Counted from the stretch's first letter, positions 12,159 to 24,804 are shown. The stretch: 64,000 nucleotides of DNA from Mallotus nudiflorus (GCA_947683625.1 CANTUR010000793.1:868001-932000); one strand, 5' to 3'. Numbers and translations: made by a program. Notes: generated from the letters alone by a model not told the origin.

Positions 12159-12981
12159 GATGTCCATATACTCATCACAAACCACAACCATATGCACATC
12201 CACTCCAATAGGCTCTACAACGACTCTAGAAGCGAACTCTGCGTTTATGTCATGACAAATGACGAATCGCACTAATGTCTCATAGTCTTTGTCACCTTGT
12301 AGGTCATGGATGTCCACTGTACTACCATCTTATGTATATATACTAGTTACAAGATACAAATACCTATGCTGAATGTATTAAAAAAATGAGAGAGTGAGTA
12401 ATTTCGTTAGAAAATTACCTAGTGACTAGCTTGAAAATAAGAGCAGATGAAATGAATAAAAAAATCGATCAACAATAGCCAGCCATAAATAACAATGTAA
12501 ATAATTATAGAAAGAAATTGCATGGAATACATCATTAAATTTAGTAAGGATGGAACTCATAAATCCTTTAGTATTGCTTAATTATTATAAATAGGTTCCT
12601 TTCTTGATTCAGATCTTGTTTTCCCTAAAGTCTTATTTTCTATAGTTGTAGTTGCATTTTATAAAATGCTTTTATGAGCATTAGAGCACTATGGCACATG
12701 TTAGGTATAACAAACTCATAAAATGGTATATCATATATTAGACATTATTTCTCATTAATAACATTATATTTCACAAGTAACATAACATAGTCTCCAAATG
12801 CAAGTTGTGTTTTGTCTTCAATTTTAGTTTTACCATTTGGCTAATTCATTATAGAATACTTCACAATGCAATGTACTTAATAGAAAAGTACATCACCTTT
12901 TTATATGCTTTTATATTTTCTTTTTGTCATTAAAGATAATATCAATAATAAGTGTGAGGGAGGGAACCGAATATTTGTTTG
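12159..12981. other. Intergenic, possible old coding remnant at its left end
   Basis: Mostly AT-rich without genes. The first 160 bp are less AT-rich. On the minus strand they read open (12317 down to the LTR edge) with a start MDIHDLQGDKDYETLVRFV. The reading frame ends in LTR sequence, so at most this is a fragment of something the retrotransposon landed in. I do not recognise it with confidence. Confidence 0.35.
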
Positions 12982-12986
12982 GGTAT

Positions 12987-15037
12987 TGTAGACACCCAAT
13001 TTCAAGATAATGTGTTATGGATGCAGCAAAGGGCTTTAGTGATGAAAATATCATGAATAGGTCTTCGATACTTAATCTTTAAAATTCTAAGGTTTTAAAT
13101 GCATCTTTTAAAGGAAGGATTTAATATTTTCAGGGACTAAAATGCAAGATTTTTTTAGGATCTGGTTACAAAATTTAAATTCTTCTAGGGCTCTTTTTGT
13201 AATTAAATGTTAAAAAAATACCTATTGGAATTCCACCAATTCTGATCGGAATTACACAATCCCAGTCGGAATTGAATTCTTTCGTCTCTGTTTTCCTATT
13301 TTTAATTTAGTTCTAATTGGTTTAGGAATTAAAATCACATTAGGATTGGGGCTACGCTTCCTAGTTCCACTATATAAATAGAGAATAGTAGGAAAAGAAA
13401 AACAGAGACGGGACAGTGAAGAGCAAAAAGAGAGAAGAAAGAAAAAAAGAAGAAAAAGAAAAGAGAGAAACTTTTTTTGAATTAGTTTTTTATTCTCTTT
13501 TGAGTTTTTTTTTTTTGCAAAAAATTCCTTTTAATTTAACAATTAATTCAAGATTCATGGAGAATTTTTGAAGAAGAAGATTCGAAGATTTATCAAGAAC
13601 GGTGAACTACCAATTTGAAGAGTATCCCAAATCATTCATAAGCATCATCATCTTCTTCTTATTTCTTTCTTTTTATTTTTATATTATTAATTATTTTTTT
13701 CTTTTATGTTATTGTCATAATTTATTCATTAATTATAATTTTATCTTTTTATTTTGATGAGTATGGAGGAAAACGCATGATGATCCAGTGGAAGGGATGA
13801 ATTTATGAAAAGTCTGTGGAAAATTAGGGATAAAGCCTCGTAGAGACTTAGTTTCTAGGGTTTTATTTTTATTTTTATTGTCTTTTTTTTATTATTTTAT
13901 TCTTTATTTTTATTTTATTAATTGCTTTATGAATTAATGTAATAACCCCAATAGTGAGAGTAATAAAATTATATGTGTGGTTGCATGTCTATTTTAATTA
14001 AATTGGTTAGTAAAAATTAGGTTTTTAATTAGGTAATTACTTAAAATCAATGGAGGAAGTAGTTTTATTTAGGTTGCTTAATAATAAAATAGGATATTCG
14101 TAAGGATTAATTTAATTATTTGTTTGATTTTATTTAATTATTTTTTTTTATGTTTTTATTTGTTTTGAGGGTTTATTTATTATTTCTATGTGTTTTGGGC
14201 CTTAAGCCCATTTTAGGTCTTGATTTATTTATTTAAGTTTAGGTAATTCTTTTAGCTCATCTCACTTAATAATTAATTAGGCTTAATTAATTAAAATATA
14301 TTTTTAGGTCCATAATTAATTAGATTTTAGGTTAGAAATATTCTTAGGCCCATTTAGTTAATTAGACGTAGGACCACCTGATTTAATTTAATTAATTTAT
14401 ATTTAGCCCACTTAATTTAAGCTTTTTTTCATAATTTGTAGATTTAAGACTACATTTAATTAAAATATGTAGAATTAGGCCCACTAATTTAAATATTCCA
14501 TAATTTGTAGAATTATACCCATTTTTAATTAAAACAAACAGACTTAGGTTCATTTAATTAAAATTAAAAGAAATTAGGTCTTTATGTTCACTTATAATTT
14601 AAAATAGATAGACTTTAGCTCATTTATTTAAAATCTATGTAAATTAGACTAACTTAGGGATTATGTGATTTGTTGAATGCATTATTTATTTGTATATTTC
14701 ATGACTAGTTTGCCTTGGAGTTTATTGTTTTTAGGGTTTATATGAAATTGCATGTAAATAGAGAATAAGATAGTAATTCATAAAGTAATTCTAAATGAAC
14801 ACAAGACTGAAAGAAGTTGGTATTCCGTAACCAAAATCTCCTGGTTGTGGTGCTAGCTTTCTTTTAGGGATTTGAGTACCACCTTTTCGATTTGTCCCAG
14901 TTATTACTCTAGGTGACGACTCCTCATCTCCACACCATGTCTTTATGACAGTGGTTAGTGTGTTATCTAGAGCCTTGAGCTTAAATAGTATCATGGTTGC
15001 TAAAATCTTGGACGCGCACTGAACCCCGCCGTCTACA
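12987..15037. mobile_element. Solo LTR (about 2.05 kb) with perfect TSD
   Basis: It starts TGTAGACACCC and ends GTCTACA, giving a perfect 7-bp terminal inverted repeat (TGTAGAC/GTCTACA). It is flanked on both sides by GGTAT (12982-12986 and 15038-15042). A TATA-like TATATAAATAGAG at about 13371 suggests a plus-strand promoter, followed by an A/G-rich leader. No internal protein or second LTR is present, so it is a solo LTR left by LTR-LTR recombination, or a non-coding element of that size. The sequence differs from the Tekay LTRs. The tail (GACGACTCCTC, then GCGCACTGAACCCCG) resembles gypsy LTR ends of Tat/Athila type; that assignment is from memory. Confidence 0.87.
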
Positions 15038-15042
15038 GGTAT

Positions 15043-17397
15043 TCTCTTTAATTTTGCTAGAGAATTTAGTTTGGATAACTTCCAAAAGTTTGAAAAAAGG
15101 TTAAAAAAATAAAAATAGTTAAAAAAATAAAAATTATTAACATATAAGGTTCACTAATTTTCAACTCTAAATACACTAATCTTGTTTGTCTTCACTTTGA
15201 ATTTTGTGGAATACTCGATTCATGATTAGGGACGATAAATGAATAAGTGTGTTTTTATGATAGTATCAAAATTAAGGGTGTTTATTACTAAGGATGCTTG
15301 AACATAATTCTTATGTGTCGATATGATTTAGCTCTTATATGATTTAGTTCATAATCTAAGCAAGGGTTTGAGATGATGATATAGACATTTTTTTTTTTTG
15401 AAAAAAAAAAGATATTGATTAAGCTTGCAGAAATTAAAAAAATAAAATAAAAAAAGACAAGACAAAGTGTAAAAGTCATGCACCATGAAACAAAAAGAAA
15501 AAAATCAAAGTGAGACAAAGCGTAAAATACATCCGCAAAGGAAAGCAAAAATAAGGGTGAGATGGAGTGTAAAATGAACTCACCGAATCAAATCATTGTA
15601 AAATGGAGCGCAAAATGCACTTGCAAAGCAAAAAAATTTTGAATTTTACAAATCTCATTATATTTTCATGAAATTATTTTATTTTTATTTTATTTTAATG
15701 CCTATTGAATCTTTACATGAGTTAGTGCTTATGTTGCATCTATTAAATTGCTTGCATATGAGATAATTTTGTCTAGCTATTCTCATTAATAAGTATTTTT
15801 AGGTTTAGTGTTGTTGAAGTTGCATATCTCAAAAATTTTGAGTCCTTGGTTGTGGTTGAGTAATCTTTAGTTTGTTATGATTTGCTTAAGGACAAGCAAG
15901 GTTTGAATGTGAAAAAAATTTGATGTTTATAATTTATACATATAACTCGACAGATGCTCGTGTGTTATGTAAGTGAACTTAGTTTATTTTAATGAATTTT
16001 TATGAATTAGTAACAATAAATTTTTTATAATAAATTAAGGGAAAATCACTTGGAGATATTTCATAGTGATAAAAAACCCCACTTAATATATTAGTAAGGC
16101 TTTGAATGGCTTAAATTTTTCGTTTCCATATCCACTACACAAAATGAACATGTTATTATTTTCACTTTATCATTTTGAATTGTTGAGTATTTTTTTTCAA
16201 ATTAAGATTGAGATTCTTAATCTTGCAATAGTTTATTCTAGGAATGAGCGTTTAGATTGGTACATATAGCATGATGAGAACCTTTTTTTTTATGTTCTTG
16301 CATGTTGTCTTTTTCTCTTTTTGGACCCATCAACGATTGGAGCAAGTGTACTCCCTTATATTCCTTATAAGTGTAATGATGTACTTGTATGTAAATTGAA
16401 CCTTTCTTTTTATTTAAGAAATTGAAGTCTTCTGTTTTTATTTTCATTATTAAAATGAAAATGTGTTCCTAAATAAATATTGCCTTTATGTTTCCTACCT
16501 CACTTGGACATTTAAGAAAACTTTTTCACCCTTATCTATAGAAGATATAAGCTTGCAACGAATAACTTATTACAAAACTACTTTGATGTTTGGCATGCAT
16601 AAACAAACTAGAGAACATTGCTTGTATATGGCTGAGCCTGTAGTAAAAGATAAGTATGGAGGCTTTTGAATGCATAACTAACCAAAGCTCAGTTAGCAAT
16701 TAGTATGGAGTGGTGCACCACATACTTAAATATAGGTGCTATAAATAAGATGTCGGATACCATATTTTTGTTAAGAATTTACCTATCGAAAGTGACGTTA
16801 CAGCAGAGCAGTTATTGCTTTCACCATAACATAGATTAGAAGAACAATCCCAGTAATTTGTAAAAATAACAACTATTAGGCAAGAAATAAAGATAAAGTT
16901 ACACTTATAGACTAATGAATTTCATTAATATTTTTAAAATGAAGTGGTAAGACAAATCAGCCTACCATAAGCAATGGAAAAGATATATCATTTGTTATAC
17001 TAAGAATGAGTGCAAGTGTATGTGGCAAAATCAAAAGCACTATGAACTGCAAAACTTAAAAGTAGCAATGAGATTCTAGAAGGTACTTAGTAGGATGTGC
17101 GTAATAAAAGAATAGGCCTCTAAACTTTTATATTGCATTCATCAAAAGTATAACTAAAATTTAGATTACATGTAATGCTACTAAAAATTTACCTCTTCTA
17201 AAATGTCAGCATTTAAGTCTTTCAATATTAGTTGCGTATTCATCTTAAAATCCCAACTTAATATGACAAAAAAGTACAATCTAGGGATTGGTTTTATCCT
17301 AAGAGTTTAGAAAAAAAAAAGAATAAATATAAAAAGTCTTGAGATTGCATATTATTGGATAAGGGGCAAACAGATATTTATAGCTATAAGAACCAAG
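15043..17397. other. Intergenic AT-rich DNA with a possible retroelement scrap
   Basis: No gene is supported. Around 15540-15640 there are short imperfect repeats of a G-A-rich motif (GTAAAATGNA and GCAAAGC). At about 15880-15945 the string GCTTAAGGACAAGCAAGGTTTGA resembles a sequence often found near the 3' end of Athila/Tat gypsy elements. The rest shows nothing I can name. Confidence 0.4.
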
Positions 17398-19892
17398 CGA
17401 CACCAAGTCTCTTTCTTCTCCTTGAGCTCCGGTGAGTGTAATTCCAAGCTTTGTTTCACCTGAAATGGTCTTGATTTGCTTAGGTTTCGATTTTTCGAAT
17501 TCGGCCGATTAGGGTTCTTAATTTTTTTGAACTTCAATTTGATTTATTCATGAAAAATTCCTTCACAAATGTTGTTCCCCTTAGCTTAATCTACATGTAT
17601 GAATTTTTGTGGAATTTTTGGAGATTATTTTGATTTTTGGGTATTTTTGAATATTTTAATATTATTTTCTAATTTTTGGAAATTAATTAATTAAACTATG
17701 AAATTGTGATTTATGATAATTATAGGTGTTGAAATGAATTATAGGAATTTATTTGGAATTTTTATGAATTTCTATGTATTTATTTTGAATTATTTAGGTT
17801 TATGTAATTTTGGGAAAATTAGGTTAATTGTGTTTTTAATTGAAATTTATTGAAATTGAGTTTAATTATTGATATTATTGATAAATATGTTGAGAAAATT
17901 AATTTTGGATAATGATACTATTTTTGGTGAATTTTTGAAGTAATTATAGTATATTTATATATATATAGGGGCATTTTGGTAATTTTGCATGAAATTGGCT
18001 AAAAATGTAATTTAATTGGTTTTAATAGTTATTTAAGGTATAAAAATGATTTCTACAAATTATTTGGTATTTTTAACTAATTAAAACTATTTTTCATGAA
18101 TTATTTTCAATTATATATATAATATACGATTTTACTAATAAAATGAGTTTTTATCGATTTTTACTGTGTTTAAAGGTTAATTATGTAATTTCTATGTATA
18201 AAATGTATTTCTATGTTATAAGGATATTTTTGGTATTTCTGAAATTGTTTTGTGATTGTGGACCCCGGTCGGTAGACTGTAGTTTGAAGTCCAACCGAAG
18301 GATTTTGGTTGTGTTTTGAGCTTGTTTTTCGAAGTGTGTTTCTTTACAGGGTGGCTCTACTCTTTGAGTAGAGAGATGTCTATTTTACAGGGGAGGTTCT
18401 ACCGAATTTTCGGTAGAATTCTCATAAAACGTGATGTCCGGTCGAACCCTAATTTCGATTCTGTGTTTAATATTCTAGATCGAGTTCTAGGATTTTCTGT
18501 TAGGTTTATTCTAATTTATGTCGTTATTGTTTGTTTAGTTGCACTGAGACCGAGGCCTAGTGGACCAGGCCCGTCGGACCCATCTCGTGGAGCGCACTAA
18601 GTGTGAGTTACTATTTTATGTATATATGCTTTAGGGTGCATGGTTTAGAAATGCATGTTTTTTTTTTATTAAATATGCATAAATAATGTGATTTGTATTT
18701 AAGTATATTTTTTAGTTTATTTTTGGTTTATTTTTGGTATATATTAAATAATATGCATGTTTTATTAATAAATTATATTTAAAATGTTTTTAAATATATT
18801 TCTAGCTTAATTTGTAATTTGATTGGATTTATTTGACGTATACATACTCAAAATATACCTGGTTTACTTTTGGTATATTTCCAGTATATATATGGTTTAT
18901 ATTGTTATTTTATTTAAATTCATGCATCATTTAATTGTGAATGAATGTTTTATATTTATTATTGAAGGATATCAATAGAACGTGCTACCTAGTGGGCAGC
19001 ACTAGGACCGAGTATGTACCGGTACGCTTATGGCATTTAGGCTATATTACTAACCAGTTTGAGGATTTTGATTGGAATTAATTAATCTGATATGTGAGAT
19101 GTGATTTGGGTGTGATTGCTGGAGCTTGGTTGACCAAGTGTCTCGGGGCCAATCACACTGACAGTCAGACTGCTGGAGCTCGGTTGACTTAGTGTCTCGG
19201 GGCCGGTCTACAGTCCAAATGGATTAAGTGAACCTATTTGGAATAAGTGAGTCTATATGGCTAGAGTGTTATCTAACACTGTTTGAGGTTGCGATATTTT
19301 AGGGTTCTATTTGATCCTTCATAAACGATGATTTTCAATGAAATATATATAAAATGATTTTATTGCATCTGTGTGTATTTACCTGTATATATATATATTA
19401 GATATATACTGTTGATTGTATGCATTGTCATTTAGTATGCATGTATAGATATTATAGTAATTCACTCAGTGAGGTCTGACTCCCCTCCGTTGACTAATTT
19501 TTCAGGAGAGTCATCATCTTCAAACCTCAGTAGTAGGCCTATACGCCGGATTTCTTCCGTCCCGGCTTCTTTGTGTAAACTGCTTCCCTGAGTCTTGAAT
19601 TTTATTTTATCTAGACACTGCAGTAGTCATTAAATTATTAAAGAAATGTTGTATTATATTTGAACTGGATTTGTATTGAAAGAGTTTATATATATATATG
19701 ATGAGTATTTAATTTAAATCCAGTTGGTGAAAATGTTATTGTGATGTTTATGATTTTTATTTCCGCTGCATTATATATTGTTATTATTACTATTGCATGT
19801 TTTATTTTATTTTTAGGCTTGTTACGAGTTCCGGATTCGAAAGAATTCCCATTCCCTAGCGCTAGTCATGGCCCCTGTTTTGGGTCGTGACA
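17398..19892 (+). repeat. 5'-truncated Tekay-family LTR
   Basis: It aligns by eye with the last three quarters of the LTRs at 37867-41104 and 47550-50769, from the CTCTTTCTTCTCCTTGAGCTCCG block to the end GGGTCGTGACA. About 0.75 kb, including the promoter part, is missing. It keeps a donor-like GGTGAGTG at 17431, an acceptor before 18350, an 8-bp hairpin at 18355-18373, an exon-like block 18539-18602 with GTGAGT after it, and the CCTAGTG hairpin at 18988-19006. CAAAC follows the right end (19893-19897). The same 5-mer is at 17367-17371, 26 bp before homology starts, so a 5' deletion inside a TSD-flanked solo LTR is possible. Confidence 0.85.
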
Positions 19893-20024
19893 CAAACATC
19901 TGAGATCAACTGACTTAAATTAATTTTCATGCTCTATATTATTAAACTGTTGGGTTTGAACAACATAAAAAGTTGCTTTATCTTCCTCAAGGAAAATAAG
20001 GAAGCTATTGATGTTGTCAGGGTG

Positions 20025-20538
20025 CCATGTGCATGAAATTTATGATATTAAGAATCATTTTTTGCTAGATGATTGCATGCTTGCTTAACATATGGAAATA
20101 CCCTGCCATTCATGGCCTTCAAATCCCTCTGTGCCTTGCTCTCTAAATCAAAGGTAATAAAACCAAACCCCTTAGGCTTTTGACTTCTTTAATCAATAAC
20201 TAACCTAGCTACAATCAACAACCCACTAAAAAGAAAATTTAACTATTCAATTGCAAGATAACAAATTCAAGAATAATATATATATACCATGTGCATGAAA
20301 TTTGTGATATTAAGAATCTTTTTTTGCTAGATGATTGCATGCTTGCTTAACATATGGAAATACCCTGCCATTCATGGCCTTCAAATCCTTCTGTGCCTCG
20401 CTCTCTGAATCAAAGGTAATAAAACCAAACCCTTTAGGCTTTTGAGTTCTTTAATTAAGAACTAACCTAGCTACAATCAATAACCAAGTAAAAAGAAAAT
20501 TTAACTCTTCAATTGCGAGATAACAAATTCAAGAATAG
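20025..20538. repeat. Tandem duplication, two units of about 260 bp
   Basis: Unit 1 starts at 20025 and unit 2 at 20287, both with CCATGTGCATGAAATTT. They run in parallel with few differences to AACAAATTCAAGAATA. Each unit holds one copy of a minus-strand RRM exon with its acceptor and part of the intron before it. Confidence 0.9.
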
Positions 20539-20640
20539 TAACAACTTAATATTACCTTTTTTTTATAACTCCAAATGGTAAAAACAACTTCTTTAATTTA
20601 TGATTTGTGGTGTAGCACGATAATCCTTCAAGAATAAAAA
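20040..20640 (-). pseudogene. RRM RNA-binding protein gene fragment
   Basis: Read on the minus strand, an exon at about 20625-20552 encodes an RNP2-like strand FILEGLS and helix 1 (TTNHKLKKLFLPFGVIKK), then a GTAATATT donor. After a roughly 100-bp intron ending AACTCAAAAG comes the second half of the RRM: PKGFGFITFDSESEAQKDLK then AMNGR (about 20440-20300), the RNP1 motif and helix 2. The same exon with its acceptor is repeated at about 20180-20040 with two or three changes. Both copies run on past AMNGR into a short tail and a stop. RRM proteins of this glycine-rich or organelle type bind RNA. No upstream start or C-terminus is evident, so I call it a gene fragment. A possible further exon (minus, about 21015-20945, ending LDVLK then GTATTT) is uncertain. 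Confidence 0.75.
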
Positions 20641-20670
20641 AAAACCTATGAATGAACAACAACACCTCAT

Positions 20671-20671
<1 letters not shown>

Positions 20672-20721
<50 letters not shown>
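20672..20721. repeat. Microsatellite (CA)n(TA)n
   Basis: An uninterrupted CA run of about 15 units followed by about 8 TA units. Confidence 0.95.
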
Positions 20722-20829
20722 CAAATATAAATATATATCTATGAGTGTTTGTATCATGGTTTTAAGTTGTACATCCAATATGTACACAATGTTTATAATA
20801 GGCACAACGAATGTTGGCAATTAGTGCAG

Positions 20830-22680
20830 AAATTAAAAAAAATGAATGGGCAACTAAAAAATTGGACATAAAACAATAAAAAAAATCAATGGGCATAATA
20901 AATGCATATTAGAACCCAAAAAAAAGAAATAAGAAATACCTTTAAGACATCGAGGTCTTTGGCATGGTCAACACCTATTAATTTACCCTTGAAGTTCTTT
21001 TGCACCATTTTAGAAGAACAAAGAAAATTACCAGTAACATACAACAGTGATCATCCATAGATTACTACACAATAAGTCAAGCAGTGCATGTTTAGGCCAT
21101 TAACCAATAGCTTTAAGCAAATAGAACATAATGATAAACTGAGTACTCCCGCACTAATTACAGACCTTAAGACCCCATGATAAACTAAGTAAGACAAAGC
21201 AAAAATTAGAAACATAATGAAATGCCAAAAATTGATGTTGACCATTTTAGCACTTACCTCATATTCTAAAAAATAGAAGGAATCCACTGCCAGGGAGAAC
21301 AATAACAGTTGAAAAAAAACTCACAATGGTAATAATTGAAACTAAAAAAAAACTTAGGGGCCATGTAGAACTCATTTACTTCACAAAAAATCACTCTAGT
21401 AATAATTAGAATCCACAAGCAAACTCTAAGGCGACAACATCAAAGTTAAAGACATTTGACCCTTTGCTTGACTTGCCTATTTATAGACACTCAAGAGCCA
21501 TGTAGAACAATTACAGTCCAAAAAAAACTCATAAGGGTATAAAGAAAAATATAGAGGAACAAGAAAGAGGTGAAAAGGTAGTAAGTTAAAGGAATAAAAT
21601 GCTGAAGATAGTCTTAAGAAGATGAAGAGAGTGTGATTTGTCTTTAATTGCAATGGATACGTAAACAAACTATAAACTGAAAAAAAAAAAACAACATACT
21701 TGGATTTTGATTGGAAATTCACAAGGAATAAGGACTCCATCATTCAATGCCTATATAAAGAGGAATAATAGAAGTATTTTTTAGAAGATTAAAAAAACTT
21801 TAAAGATTACAAACAGGGAATTTAATGAGCAATTAAAAGTTAGAGATTCAAGCGTATTCATTCCAAATCAGTTTTTCTTATCTTTCTTTTTATTCATTCT
21901 ATTATTTATTTATTTTATGCTTGTAATCTTTATGTGTGCCATTAAAGCCATGTATGGCTAAGTATCTTTTTAAGGTTTGGATTTGGATTAACTTTCTAGG
22001 TTGTGTTCAGCTAATTTTATGAGTTGTGATTTAATTTCTTACTTTCAATATTGGATCTGGTTAATTGTATATTTATAGATAGATTAACTAATGGAAATTA
22101 GGTAATTTGCTAACTTAAACTCATAAGACTTAAATCACTCAACCATAAAATTAAGAGAGCTTTTTGGGGATTAAATAATTATTAAGGAACTTAATGAATT
22201 TTGATTAACGTTTAACCATGGGATTAGGTTAGTTTTTAATCTTAATATTCTTAACTAAACTCAGAAGAGGCATTAGGTAAATTAGAACAATTACCTCTAA
22301 CTGAAACTAAAGATTATAATAACTAAGATTAGTTATTCATGATCGATCTAGAATAGTGAAACAATTTTCGAGCTCTAAGTCAATCGATTTTCCTTTAGAT
22401 CTTAGTTGTTTAAAATTTCATTATTAGTTTTTAATTGATCATTTATTTAATTTATTTGCTAGCTAGGAAGAAAGGTAAGAAAAGTTAGTAATCAATATTC
22501 AATCCATGTAGGAACGATATCTATTTATGCTACAATTCACCATCTATGCACTTGCGAATTTAAGCACAATATAAACTTAATGTAAGTTAATTAAAATTTC
22601 AATATCATATTATTTTTTTAACTTGATATAACTTTTTCTTTTAATTGGTTACAAGATAAGATCACGGAGATAGTCAATGT
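20830..22680. other. Intergenic, no intact gene
   Basis: AT-rich DNA. The part about 21840-22570 has the feel of a retroelement leader or LTR: a long T-rich run, then AGTAATCAATATTCAATCC, AGGAACGATATC and CTATGCACTTGCGAATTTAAGC. These strings recall untranslated parts of plant LTR elements, but I found no ends or TSD. Nothing else is supported. Confidence 0.4.
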
Positions 22681-22686
22681 TGATTA

Positions 22687-22856
22687 TGAGAATTTTATAT
22701 CAGCTGCACTTACTAAATTTTATTGATATAGAAAGTTTATATATTAGAAGGTTTTTAACCTACTAAAGAGGAATTTAATATAAAAGGAAGTACTATACAA
22801 AAAGGAAAGTCAATATCAATGCAATAATAAAAAGGAAAATCTTAGTTATCTAATAC
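22687..22856 (-). repeat. 3' LTR of the copia element
   Basis: It matches 28797-28960 along its length (shared blocks TATCAGCT, TTATTGATATA, TAATATAAAAGGAA and ACTATACAAAAAGG). Next to it, GCCCCCTCTAGTT (plus) is the complement of a purine tract AACTAGAGGGGGC, so this is the 3' LTR of a minus-strand element. Confidence 0.85.
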
Positions 22857-23606
22857 GCCCCCTCTAGTTGGAGCATGAAGATTGTGAATGCCTAACTTGC
22901 CATCAAAGAACTAAAAGTGTTGTTTACCCAATGCTTTGGTGAAGATGTCATCTTTCTGGTTGTGAGAAGCAATGTATCGATTAATAAGTAAACCATGATA
23001 AATGTAATCACAAATAAAATAAAAGTCTATCTCGATGTGCTTCGTCCATTATTAGTGATATGCATGGCAACTTGGTTATCACAGTAGAATTGCATAAAAG
23101 AGTCATAAGACACTATCAAGCCTAAAAGCAACTGTTGCAACTAAATCAACTCAAGCTGTGATTGCCATGGATCAATATTCAGCCTCAGCAAAATAACAAG
23201 AAACAATATTTATTTCCTGCTTTTCCAGGAGACAAGAAAATACCAAAGAAGAATAAAGAAGCCACTAAGTGATTGTCGAGTAAGACAATTAGCCTAGTTA
23301 GAGTCATAATATGCTTTGAGAGAGAGATCACTAGTAAAAGATAAGAAGATGTCTTGGCCTGATACACCACAATGCTAGTAAGGCAGCTTGCCAATGTCTT
23401 TAACATGGTTGATTCATAAAATGAGATAAAATGTGCAATAAGTAACAAATTTCAAGCCTAATGATTATTAAATAAATTAAGCATCTGATGAGGCAACGAT
23501 AAGGACTAGGATCATCAAGAAAGTGACTATTATCAAGGGCCAACTTATAGTTTTATTCAATGGAAACTTATAAGGTTTTGAAGTAAGCATACATGCCTCA
23601 TGTAGA
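22857..23606 (-). pseudogene. Copia RNase H and pol C-terminus remnant
   Basis: The C-terminal part of copia pol on the minus strand. The stretch about 23600-23480 begins DILHEACMLTSKPYKFPLN. Around 23400-23160 lies the RNase H region, and near 22985-22860 the end DDIFTKALGKQ, then KLGIHNLHAPT, both hallmarks of copia pol ends just before the purine tract. Stops and frame changes are common. Its 5' side is cut off from RT by the solo LTR at 23612-24799. Confidence 0.75.
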
Positions 23607-23611
23607 ATATC

Positions 23612-24799
23612 TGAAAGTGCCTTTGGAGGGGCGGGGGTGAAGAGGGCTATCCAATAATATTAAGAAATTAAAAGATTTAAGCATGAATTAAAAGGAATGT
23701 TGAGAAGGAAGAATGATAAACATAAGAATTTAAGGAGTTTGGATTCTCAGCAATCCTATGTCTCCACTTAACTTATCCCCAAGTTAGGATTTTCAATTCC
23801 TCATAATCTTATTTACAAGATCAAGACTACATAAGAGTTTTGTAGCTTACTCTTCAATCTTAGAACTTGAGTTTTCAAGGATCACTTAAAAACTAATACA
23901 CAAGTATTTTTAAAGGCTTATACTAAAACCAAATTCCCAAGTGTTTTAATGGCTAAATACTCATACCAAATCCTTTAGAATAGAATCTCACTTCCCATTT
24001 TCTTAACCCTAGAAAATAGAAGAATAAAAATTTCTATTCTAACTCTCACAAGAGTTATACAAAAATAAAATGAATTTTGAAAGGGTTTAGAGAGCTTAAT
24101 TGAATGCTTGAAAGTATACAATGAATAAATAAGTTTCTTAACCTTAAAATGATCTTTAGAGGTTGTATTTATACTTGAGCAATCCAATTATAGCTGTTGG
24201 AAGCAATAATTTCATTCCCAACAAATTCAAATACCATATGAATGTCATTTGGACTTTTGAGTTAGAAATGTCCTGCTCTCGGTTGAGATATTATCTATCC
24301 TGGTCAGGATACCTTAAAAGTAGCTATTTGTAGTCATTTTATATTTAAATTTCTCTGGTCCTAAGCATGGTCCCTATCGGGATATGGATCAGGATTAGTT
24401 TAGCCTAAAAATCAAAATTTTACATAATTAAGTTTCGGTCATCTCCCTTGGTCCTGGTCGGGATTGCATATTCCCGAGAAATGTCCTAGTTGAGACATTG
24501 ATTGGGATCTTCATTATCCCAAAATCCTGTTTGTGCAGAATTCAGCCCATGAGTCCTGGGCCTGGTCTGTTAAGGATAGGTTCCAAAATTGCCAAAAATG
24601 TGCAATTTGGTCTCTGTCTGAAGTCCGATCGAGATAGTGCTTGTGATGTCTTTCTGAGATGATTTTTATTTAATAATTCATCATTATTTTGACTTCTAAA
24701 TGATTCCTAACTTATACACACTTAAAGCAAACACATTAGTTGCTTAAAATTAAGTTTGTTAAGATCAAAATCAAGATTGATAACTTACTAAGGTCAACA
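23612..24799 (-). mobile_element. Solo LTR nested in the copia pol gene
   Basis: The ends are TGAAAGTGCC and GGTCAACA on the plus strand, flanked by ATATC on both sides (23607-23611 and 24800-24804). Copia coding sequence resumes exactly across it: KYT plus L-I-L on one side and DILHEA on the other share the duplicated bases. Read on the minus strand it starts TGTTGACC and has a TATA box (TATAAATACAACC, about 24176-24162), so I place it on that strand. The start and the 1.2-kb length recall SIRE/Maximus copia LTRs; this last point is memory only. Confidence 0.85.
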
Positions 24800-24804
24800 A
24801 TATC

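Noticed and set aside
12117..12317. Minus-strand frame starting MDIHDLQGDKDYETLVRF, possibly a transposase N-terminal piece
   Set aside because: It runs into LTR sequence at its end and I could not tie it to a family by motif; kept only as a remark in the intergenic entry.
14791..14994. 67-codon minus-strand frame
   Set aside because: It lies inside the solo LTR 12987-15037 and looks like LTR sequence only.
18316..18600. 94-codon frame overlapping the hairpin island, also seen as 39418-39687
   Set aside because: Part of the peptide (REMSxLQGRF) recurs in the copies, but the loop of the hairpin changes length between copies and shifts the frame, so conservation fits RNA structure better than protein.
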